Shown here piece after piece: positions 23,800 to 35,000 of a stretch of 64,000 nt of DNA; the first letter of the stretch is position 1, and the number at the start of each line of letters is the position of its first letter. A model generated the notes under the pieces. The model had not been told where the DNA came from and ran no database searches. It saw only the letters and a program-made list of their open reading frames with translations. The position numbers and the translations under genes are program-made. The stretch covers positions 48,547 through 112,546 of the forward strand of contig BDIU01000245.1 in assembly GCA_002118135.1 (NCBI GenBank), given 5' to 3'. The DNA comes from Trebouxia sp. TZW2008. Its lineage: Eukaryota > Chlorophyta > Trebouxiophyceae > Trebouxiales > Trebouxiaceae.

Positions 23800-24870
23800 G
23801 GTTCCGGAGCGAAATCTGATCTACACTAATGCTGTCCACATGCATTGCGTCAGCACCATGCTGCATTGATTTTTCAAAAGGGTGCACACTGTTACACATT
23901 TCGCTTTTGATACAACTGCATTTCGATGGGACATTATATAGTGTACAAACGGTCGTGCACATTGTCAGGGCAAGAACCCTAATGCATCCGATCAGACTTG
24001 TTGGTGGAGAAACTCTCTTGAAGGCATGTACATTCTTCTGAAAGCTGCATATTGTGGAGTGGACCACTTGTCATGGCTTGAGGAAGACGCTCAGCAATGA
24101 CAACCGGTCCAACTTGGTCCAACAATGCAATCAACAGCAAGAAGTCGCTGCCAGAAGCCGGACATTATGTGTCCGGGACATATGCTAGCTTCAGAGTACA
24201 CACGTACTGCAAAAGCTCGAGTCAAAGGTCTCAAAAAGGACGAGAGGCCAAATTGGCTACTGACTGCGAGAAAACAGCAAAGATATGTGCTGACTTCAAC
24301 ACTGGGTGCCTGCAACAGTACCAGCAATTACTCAAAACCCACATCATGACAGCAGCAACTTGAATCAATACATGAAAAAGTGAATGCGCAGCCAGCTCCG
24401 ACGTGACCACATCAGACGCTAGCTGCGAAAAAGCTACAATCGTCCAGTGGCTGTTGATCGCCAACATAGCATGGACAGATGTTACTTGACGATGGCCTCT
24501 AGCTCTCACAGCTTGCCACTATCACAAACAATGCATCTACACGCTCTGACAAACACAAAACAACACTGATGTCCAAATTCTATACTGGCTTACACGCGGC
24601 TTCCAGGTCAATAGCATTATAGCGCTAGCCAGAACCCAAGCACATTACTGCAACGCAACCAGTTCAAAGCATGTAGCAATACATATAGCAGATACATGTA
24701 GTAGTACATGCCTGTGACTGTTGCAGCAGGATTGGCTTGACATTGCAATGTTACTGGCCTATTGGAAGATTGTCATCTTTTAGGAGTTCATGACGCTTTC
24801 CAAGCCGTGCAGATTTGCTCAACTTTCAGACCTCTTTCGCCTGTTCTGCAATTATGATTTGATGTCAGCT
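23800..24870. other. Intergenic stretch without a supported gene
   Basis: Between the start of gene B and the duplicated 3' region of gene C I see no coherent exon. Open frames are short and without family signatures. The sequence is somewhat richer in CG near 23800 and becomes intron-like further on. Confidence 0.5.
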
Positions 24871-25640
24871 GTCAGCATTGAGAGCAGCTTCAGCTTGATG
24901 GACTTGCTGCCGCTTGCACTGTGCAGCTTTGGTGACAGGCTCAAAATCAGCACTGCAGCATGATCTGCTCAATACTGATTTTCCCCTTTGCCTCTTGTGC
25001 AAATGACATCAGTTTCATTGAGAGCATTTCCTGCCTAATGTAGCTGCTGCTGGTTGTGCTGTAATGCCCTGCTCAAAATGATGATTGCCTGATTGCCTGA
25101 CTGTTAGCTGTCAGCATTGAAGGCAGCCTCAGCTTGATGCAGCTGCTGCCGTTTGTGCTGTGCAGCTTGGGTGACAGGCTGCAGGTCGACATTGCAGCAT
25201 GACGCTCTAATCATCCCCTCCTTAGCCTCTGGTGCTGTTGTTGCTGATCAGCGTCAAGGGCCTGTTGTGCAGCTCTTACTGATCAGCGTCAAGGTAATGT
25301 TTGGTGTGATGTAGCTGCTGCTGCTGCTGCTGCTTGTGCTGTGCAGCTTTGCTCAACATGATGGTTCCCTGTTTGCCTGAATGTCAGCTGTCAGTGTTGA
25401 ATGCAGCTTCGGCTTGATGGAGTTGCTGTCGTTTGTGCTGTGCAGCTTTGGTGACAGGCTCCAGGTAAGCATTGCAGCATAATGCTCTAACCATTCCCTT
25501 ACTAATTGGCGCTGTTGTTGTGGATCAGCGTCAAGGGCCTGTTATGCAGTTGCTGCTGATCAGCGCAAAAAAAGCACCGTGCATGGTTAAGCTGCTGCCG
25601 CTTGCGCTGTGCAGCTCTGCTCAACATGGTGGTTGCCTGA
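24870..25640 (-). repeat. Several copies of the 3' edge of gene C's last exon
   Basis: The block CTGTCAGC(G/A)TT(A/G)A(G/A)(A/T)GCAGC(T/C)TC(A/G)GCTTGATG followed by CTGCCG(C/T)TTG(C/T)GCTGTGC(A/G)GCTT.GGT occurs near 24875, 25112, 25393 and in the true exon at 25655-25720. A CTGCTGCTGC run is at 25315-25335. On the minus strand these are copies of the C-terminal codons KRQQIHQAEAALNADS and 3' flank. Confidence 0.75.
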
Positions 25641-25651
25641 TTGCCTTTCTG

Positions 25652-28600
25652 TCAGCTGTCAGCGTTAAGAGCAGCTTCAGCTTGATGGATTTGCTGCCGC
25701 TTGCGCTGTGCGGCTTTGGTAAGCGGCTCCAGGTAGGCAATGCATCTTGATGCCCCCAGCTTCTGGACCTCATCTAGTGCTGTAGCGCCCCAACGGTCTG
25801 TCATTAACACATCTGCTTTGCCGTCTTCAACTAGCAACTTAATCTGCACCAGCAGTCATAGCACGTCAACACAAGCTTGGATCAAATGAAGGCCACAACA
25901 TGGGTGCAGCAAGATGTAGATAGTGCATGGCTTCTGGCCCTCATCTAGTGCCGTAGCGCCTCAACGATCTGTCATCTGCTTTGCCGTCTTCAACTAGCAA
26001 CTTAATCTGCACCAGCAGTCATAGCACGTCAACACAAGCCTGGATCAAATGAAGGCCACAACATGGGTGCAGCAAGATGTAGATAGTGCATGGCTTCTGG
26101 CCCTCATCTAGTGCTGTAGCGCCCCAACGGTCTGTCATCAACACATCTGCTTTGCCTTCTTCAACCAGCAACTTGATCTGCACCAGCAGTGCAAGCTGTC
26201 AACATGGAATGCAACCAGATTTGGACAGTGTATGGCTTATGGACCTCATCTAGTGCTGTAGCGCCCCAACGGTCTGTCATCAACACATCTGCTTTGCCTT
26301 CTTCAACTAACATCTTGATCTGCACCAGCAATCATAGCTGTCAGCATGTGACATGGCCAGAATCCAACATTGTATGGCTTCTGGACATTATCCAGTGCTG
26401 TAGTCTGTCATCAGTAGATCTGCCTTACCATCTTCCACTAGCAGCTTGATCTGCACACAGAACAAGGGCACATTGGCCTCATCAGCGCTGCTGTGAGACA
26501 TTGATCACACATTCTGTCTGAAGCAAACAAAGATACTGCCAAGATGTCAACTTCAGCAGCATCACTGGGTGGTATCAACAGCGCTCTATCTTCAAACACA
26601 GGACACAGTGCAGGAAGACTGAGCGTAGCAGCCGCAATTTGAAGCATCCAAGATGCACAATGATTGATGACAACAAGCTTACTGCAGGAAAGTTGACCTC
26701 AGCAGCAGCAATATGCAGCAGCATTGCGAAGCATCCAGGATACACACAGTGATTGATGCTAACAAGCTTACTGCAGGAAGGCTGACCTCAGCAGCAGCAG
26801 CAATATGCAGCGCAGTGGGCTGGTGGTCATAGCCGCCATTGTTAAGCACCAAGAACACATAACATGTCACTTCAAGATCTCACTGCAGAAGTTCAACCTC
26901 AGCAGCTGCAATGTGAAGCAGCAGTTCAACATTGTGGAGATGAAGAACAAATCGCAACAAGGTTGGACTCAGCACTTAAGGTGAGAAGCGTCAAAATTTT
27001 GCCACTTCCAGGAAAAGGACTGACCGCAGGAAGGTTGACCTCAGCAGCAGCAATGTGCAGCGCAGTGCGCTGGTCGTAGTCGCCAATGTCAATGTCCACG
27101 CCTGCCTTGATGTAGCGCCGCATGAGGGCCATGTCACCGTCAAATATGCACTGGCACAACACGTACGCAATCTGTCTGTGGGTCTCATTCAGGCTGCAAG
27201 CAACATAAGAACTCAAATCAAGCTGACCAGGCTGCAAGCAACACAGGGACATCTCAGAGATCATGTCAACACCAAAAGTATCTGTTCACGCCTGCCTTGA
27301 TGTAGCGCCGCATGAGGGCCATGTCGCTGTTAAAGGACGCACTGGCACAGCACGTACGCAATCTGTCTGTAAGTCTCATTCAGACTGCAAGCAACACATT
27401 AGCATCAGCAGGATTCTGCAAGGACCATGAACGAGAGCTTCCGCCCAGTGACTATGGTTCATGCCTGGCTGCCAAGACTGAAGATAGCATACCTGATGTG
27501 TACACTCTCAAGAGGAGTACGATTCAAGACACAACAGCATGCACGGACGGCCGGACGGACAGACAGACAGACGCAGTTGCAGGCAATGTGGAGTTAGCCA
27601 AAGCCAACGCTTCACACACGCTTGTCCAAGCTCTCTCAACAACATCAAGGGCAGCGTTTTGAGCAAACTTGCAAGCCAGAGAGCGCCCCACTAAGTCTCC
27701 CGCAACACAGAGTTGGCAAGAGCAAGCAGCTTGCTTTTCCAGAAAGGCCATCAACATGAGCAAGATGTCTAGCACTCACTTGGCACCAGATCTCTTGAGA
27801 ACATCAATGGTGGCGTCTTGAGCAAACTTGCAAGCCTCGCTGAGAGCAGTCTGACCAAAGCTGTCCATTTGGTCCACTGGAGCGCCAGCGGCTATCAGCA
27901 ATTGCACAACAGGAATGTGGCCTCGGCTGGCCGCCAACATAAGTCCGGTGCGCTTGTCGTAATCACAGGAATCTGGCGGGAAGCCCTGCTGCAACATCTG
28001 CAGCGACGAAACAGGTTAGAGCAGTGTACCAACAACACTAGAGCATTCTAGAGGCATTTGTGGCAATGGGGATATGGCTTCAACTGGTCGCCAGCATCAG
28101 TCCGGTGCGCTCGCCATAGTCACAGGAATCTAGCGGGAAGCTTACCTGCTGTATTATCTGCACGGGAACCACAAAACAGGTCAGAGCATATTTCACGTCA
28201 CAAATCAGGTCAGAGCATATCGGAGGGAAAGTTGTGTTTGCAAGCGCAGCCAGCATCAGTCCTGTGTGCTGATTGCAATCACGGTTGCAGGAAACTGGCG
28301 TGAAGCCTTGGTGGCGCATTTGCGTCAAACAACAGAAGGACTTGGGGTGGCGTAAACCACAGCTGATGAGTCTGACCAATTGTGACAATGGACAGGTGTC
28401 AAGAGCATGCTGCCAGCATGACCCTGATGCGCTTTCGTCAGTCAAACAACCCTTGAGAATAGCTTTGCTGGAAATGTGCACTGTATCTCAACTTGTCCTT
28501 GCCGCTAACGGCGCATCTGTACAAACACAGTCAACTCGCTTTGTAACGACACTGGATGTAAGGACAATCCCGACGTAAGGACAACGTCACTGATGATCAA

Positions 28601-29007
28601 CCACTGCGTTGTGACTGCAGCGATCCCTCTGAGTAAGGACAATTTGATGTAAGAACAAATTTCATGGTAACCGAAGCAGTCATTACAAAGAGACTTTACT
28701 GTATGCTATCAGAGTGTGTCGTTCCAGGGTCTGTTTAGCATGCAAGGCCTTGCCTGTTGTATTTGGCTGGTGTCCCCTCTGGTTGCAGCGTACAAGTACT
28801 CCTGTGTACGGCTCTCATCGTGCTTTGCTGCATGTTGCCTGACCAGCGTCCTCACACGCAGCAAGTCACCCAACACCTGCAAGGCACAAGAACTTGTGTA
28901 CAGTTGCTGGATTTTGTTTTCCGTAGGGAACAGCAGCAGCAGCAGAAGTTGGCAGTAGCAATAAGAACTACAGCAACAACAACAAATAGCAGCAAGAATC
29001 ATGGTAA

Positions 29008-29043
<36 letters not shown>

Positions 29044-32000
29044 GCAGTGGAGATTTTGTCGGCACCTGCTGTTGCATGCTGCTCATGCGATTAAGGCTTC
29101 CGGGCACATTGTGGGGGCCAGGGCCAGGGCCAGGGCCAGGGGCAGGGGCAGGGGCAGGGGCAGGGGCAACAGCAGCAGCAACAGCAGGAGGTGATTATGT
29201 GTCACCTGTTGTTGCATGCTGCTCATGCGGTTAAGGCTTCTGGGCACATTGTGAGGGTCCCCAGCAAACAGGGGCTCCTGATTGGGCCCTATGGAGGCTT
29301 GCCGCAAGTCCAGCCCCATGGCTATATTGTTGCCACCCTGCTGACCTGCACAGTGAAAGAAAAATCAGCTCTTGATTAAAAAAAATGTTTGAGGGCATAA
29401 GACAGTAGAAACCGGTAAATTTCTGCCAACAAAGAGGCCCACCTGGTTTGAATGTCTGCCGCAAGTCCAGACCCATGACTACGTCCTTACCACGCTGCTG
29501 AATTTCACATCAGTGTGAAAGGACTTGACACTGCAGGTTCATGATATAGACTCGGGAAAGGCTCATTGCCTCCTCTGTCTTTGGCTGTTTGCTTGAGTTG
29601 CAAGCACAGGAACTCAGCACTGCTCCTCACTCAACATCAAACCCTAATCAAGCTTTGGGATGCAGACACAGCTGTCCAAACGATCCCTAGCAACTTTCCA
29701 GAATGAAGCATAGGGCCGGAATTTCAACATCCTGGCGTTTCTTTGCCACACACTCAGCAATTGTGCTAGATGCTATCATCAGTCGATGCCGTTGTTACCG
29801 TAGTGATGTGCAGAGTCTTCAAGGCCATTTGCAGGGGTGTCAGGGATGCCCTGAGCCTCAGGACTGGCCCAACGGTGTGCTAGAGACCGTGCCTCTTCTT
29901 CAGGCACCCCAAGCTTGGCTGCCGTCTGTTTGAACTCTTCTTCTACAATCTGCACATGTGTGAAATAGGAATTGTCAGATAATGGAATATGAAGAGCAAG
30001 GATTGCATAGCTGCTGCAGAAGCTTCTATTGTAGTCCTGTAGATCTTGTGTGCTGATAAAACACAAGATGTAACAGAGAGCAATTTAGGCCTCAGACCAT
30101 GTGTGAGAAGCAGCATCTATCTTATTTCTGCCAAGATTGAGGACATTGACTTGCTGCTGTTTTGTGTCATGCAAGTTGCCAGCTCAGCACGAGCTTGCAG
30201 CTTGTGTAGTAACTGTCTGAATGCTCAACAGCAAGGCTGCTTTGATATTGCGGTAGGCGAACTGTTCTGACAGTCAACACGCCGCTCAAGAACTCTCTTT
30301 TGGAACGTCATTTGAGCATGATTTCGTAAGTTGTCTAGTATCTATTGCTGACCAGTGGAAAGGCTGACTTGATATTGTGTTGTGCAGACCTAGGCACCAT
30401 CAACACCCGACGCAACACTCAAGCACTCTCTGTGTGAATGTTGCCTACCAATTCAGCATGCTCTTGTAGATTGTCTAGCATCTGTCTGGTGCCCAGCGGG
30501 AATGCTGACTTGATGTTATGGTATGCAGACCTAGGCACCACCAATACCCGACACACAGTAGCAGTTCTGACTGTCTGCATCTGAGGGATCTCAGTGAAGA
30601 ACGCTACCTCACCAAAGCAGTCCCCAACTGTCAGGTACTTCCTGCAGGGAACAGAAGACTCCTTACAGCCTTGACATATCATGCTGGAGCTACTTGCTGG
30701 CCATCAGAGTGCATCTGAGGGGTTTCAGCACAGAAAGTCCACCTCGCCGAAACAGTCTCTAACTGTCAGGTACTTCCTGCATGGAACAAGAAGGCGCGTC
30801 GTTTCTAGTCTGGGCAAATCCATGAAGTTGAGTGAAATATCTTCAGCACTCTCAGTCAATCCAGGGTTGAACATTCTGACCAGGCCAGCTAACACAGTGT
30901 ACAGCATGCATGAAATCACTCAAACAGCAAGTGATTGAAGATTTGCAATCACTGAACCATGCCTGCTGAGCGAGTTGCCATGGTACGATGCGTCTCCTGG
31001 TTCCATGTTGAGTGAGATGTCTTCAGCGCTCTCAGCCAATCCAGGCTTGAAGGTCTCAACCAGTCCAGCCAACACAATGTATAGCTCGTGTAAGTGGTCG
31101 CCCTCTGTGACTACTTCCACACGTGGCATGAAGAGTTGAACAGTGCTAGCGCCCAGCAGAGAATCTAGCAGCTTCTGCCTACAGCCCTGAAACAGGTAGC
31201 ACCTGCACAAGCAGTCTTTGCTCAACTGATAAGGCTTGTCATCACGTCAACGCCACGACACTTGAGGTCACCAACATGCAAGCATTCGACACGCAATCTG
31301 GCAGCCTTGAGCACGCTCCAGAGGAGATAGCACCTGAAGACCCAGCCCTCTCCTGGCAGATCTTCACAAGAGTCTTGAACAACTTTATGCACTGTGCCAA
31401 TGTTCAGCAACAAAAGTCGCAGCTTCTGGCAGCAGCCGTGGAACAGGGGTTGTGCAGATGCTCAGCTCATGCTTGGCTATCTGGGCGCAAGATAGAAGCA
31501 TCTGCATCATGCGTGTCAGCTTGATGCAGTCAAGCAGTTCCTGTAGGCAGCTCTGAAACCAATAGCACTGGCAGCTCAACGTCTGTCCAGTCCACAACTT
31601 GGGGTGTGGCCAGACAAGTTGATACTGCAGCCGTGAATGCACATGCAGTCTCATCAGAGCAGCCATCCAGGCAAACAGTGTGGGCTGTGAGTTATGCAAA
31701 CTCAATGACTGCTTGCATTCATGAAAGTCATGGGTCACTTCACACAATAGCAACATGTTTGAGAAGCTCACATGCGTGTGCTCTCCAAGTACAGATGCCG
31801 CAAGGCCCTCCTTCTGAGGGTTGTTGGGTAGATGGACAGCACATTCTGGTCAGCCAGCTCATCATTCACAAAGTGCAGCCGCAAGTGAGCATTCATGGCT
31901 TCCACCAAATCCTGCACACATGCCACACTCAGTAATGATGACCTCAGTGTCGCTCAGTGAAGAACAATACAGTAAGCTCTCTTTGTGACGACTGCTTTGG

Positions 32001-35000
32001 TCACCAAGAAATCTGTCCTTACATTGGATTGTCCATAATCAGAAGTACCACTGCAGTCAGAATGCAGTGATTGGTCACCAATGGTGTTGTCCTTACATTG
32101 GGATTGTCCTTATATCAAGTGTCCTTACAAAGGGAGTTTACTGTAGTAGTAGTCATGATTAGGTCTTCCAGCAGAGACTCCAAATGCTCAACTGGTCAGA
32201 GACAAGAGTATATAATGCCATGCTGACATTACTGCGGTGCCACGGCGATTCAACAGATGAGTACATTGTGCTTGCAGCTGTTATTACCACGCAGCAGTGT
32301 GAGTAATGACCTGAGTGGTCGTTTTGAAAGGTTGGCTGTAGAAATGCATTGTATCAGTCAGACAGTCTGTCAATCAGTCAGTTGTTCAGTCAACTGGTCA
32401 GTGACTCTCACATCAGCCAAACACTTCAGATCATTGGAAGGATTTGTAGTCTGGTCAAGAGCACCAAAAAGCACACGCTGAACAAACCAACACTGGTGTC
32501 GAAATCTCACCCTGGGCAGTTTGTTGAGGTGAGCGTACTCTTTGAGCACGCCAGTCTTATCTCTGTAGTTTCCTGTCTGCTCGTCATGCTTGATGATCAA
32601 CAGTGTAATGGTACCTGGAAACACACTTCACCTGGCTTAGGTCCTTTTGCAACAGCTGCCTAATTGCAGTGTGTGGTTTGTACTATGCAAACAGCATTGC
32701 CAGAGATTTGTCAGACAATGCCTGATAAGATTATCCACTTGCAGACAGGGTGTCATCGGCCATGTATGCCAGATGCCCACTTGAAATGTAGTCCGTACAC
32801 AGGAATTTTGAAGAATGTAAGGTGCATGCAGTTTTCACCAAGAATGCAAGCTGCAGGAAAGTGGCTTACCTAGAATGTACGCATTCAGGATGATTCCAAA
32901 CAGCATATAGCACAGGATGAAGGCAGCTTCAATGGGGCCATACGCGTGTAAGTCGCCGTAACCCACTGTAGCCAGAGTTGTTACGCTCCAGTACAAGCTC
33001 CAAATGTACCTGCAGTTGTTACATCGACAGTTTGCAATATGCAAATGCGCAGCGTAACATAAGACCCCATTGCTAAAAGGCGTGCTGTCTTGTTGCATCA
33101 GCCTCAGCAGCACCACCAGCAGCAGTTGCAGCAGCACCACCAGCAGCAGTTGCAGCAGCAGTAGCAGCAGCAGTTGCAGCGTCCCGACTTGATTGCAACA
33201 GATGATTGTGCATTTTGACATGCGCACAGACACAGTATGCTGACTCAGCAGCAGCAGAACCTTATGACATAAGTGCGTGTGATTGCAGGTGTAAGCAAGA
33301 GTACCTGATCATGTTGGGTTTGCCATCAAACAGCATGCCATTGTTGCCCACCCATGTTGTGTTTGTGAAGTTGTTTTGGCGCGCTATGAAGTAAAAGATG
33401 CATGCCGCCCAATGCGCCACCAGCCAAGCATACTGCAGCATGAAACAAGTTGAATGCAGCCCTTTACAAAAAAAGAAGTTTTACAATCTAAATAAAACAA
33501 TATTAAAGAAAGGGAATATACATGAAAGCAACAACCTTTTGTGACCTTTGTCTGGACATCAACTGGTACCCTAAGTACTCCATGTTTGACTGAGTTTGCA
33601 GCATGTGCTATGAAAATAACATGGAGTGGACTTGTGTGCTGCAGACGGTTGATACTGATATCATGCAGCAGTCAGCAAATTCAGCTGTAAGCCAAGCTCA
33701 AAGAAGATGCTGACACCATTTGCTGTACTGCTACAGTAACTTCTCTTTATAGCAACTGCATTGGTTACCGTGGCAAGTGTCCTTACATTGAATTGTCACT
33801 TACTCAGAAGTACCACTAAAGTCAGAATGCAGTGCGTGGTTTCCAGTCGCACTGTCCATACATCGAGAATATTCTTATGTCAAGTGTCCTTGTATCAAGA
33901 GTTTACTGTGCATTGCTGGTAGCAGGTGTGTATGTTGTGATGATTCCAGCAAGCAAGGGCGCTGCTGAATAAGTCCAAGTCAAGTGTGACTCATGCGCTT
34001 GCTATGTTGGTGAGCAGCTTTATCCAGCCATAGACAGATACATATAGCATACATACGTCCCTACATATAAGTATAGATAATATGCAAGCAGGTTCAGAGA
34101 TGCTTTCCAGTTGCGTGAAGGAGGTCTTGGCATTGGTTGGCAGTGATGCTGTGCAGATCAAGGGGACTTACAGACATGTTTCTGAACAGCGTGAGCCAAA
34201 GCAGTCCAATGTTGGAGCTGTACTCACACCAGCGGTAGAACCAGACCACTCTGTACATCCTCAACTGCATGACATCACACCTCACGTGTGGGTTTTCCTA
34301 AGCATAGTGTACTGTTAATGATAGCATTAGGCTTAGAGATTTGAAAGATGACCAAGTTTCATCCTGATCTTGGTTGATGGCTGTAGTAATTTTGGAGCTA
34401 ATGAGGACGCTACACTCTGTGTCAAAGTCACATGCCAAAGAGCACAGCAGCACATCAAAATGCCTGCTCTAAATCTTGGGGTTGTTGAGAGTCATTGCAA
34501 GATGCAAGCGTGATGTTACATACAAAAGATAGCTGCCACGACGTGGGTGAAGAAGCCCTTGCAAGTTTCCATATGATTGGGCTACTCCAGCATATAGGCT
34601 AGGCTTGGCGAACATCAGTGCTCACTGGCTTTGTGAGGGGTGTGGTAAGGCAGGGATTGATCTGCTGCACTTGACCCTATCAGTATCAAACAACGATGTG
34701 TGCTGAACATTTGCAAAGCGTCTAGCGCTCACCAAGCGGAGCAGGGTGAGCATTCCAAGCCAGCGGTGAAAGTTGTCAGACTGCGCTGCATTGAAACTCC
34801 ACAGCACAATCCAGTCAAAGGGGAACCAGGCTGCAAAGTCCACCCAGAACCGCATCCTGCACAGCACAGCAGCACAGCATCTGTTCTGCTTGCGACTTAG
34901 TGGCAGCATGAAACAATCAAGCTGAGGTGAAAAAGGCAGCCAAGTCTACACAGAACCACATCCAACGCAGCACAGAATCAATCATCCTTGAGGATTTGCT

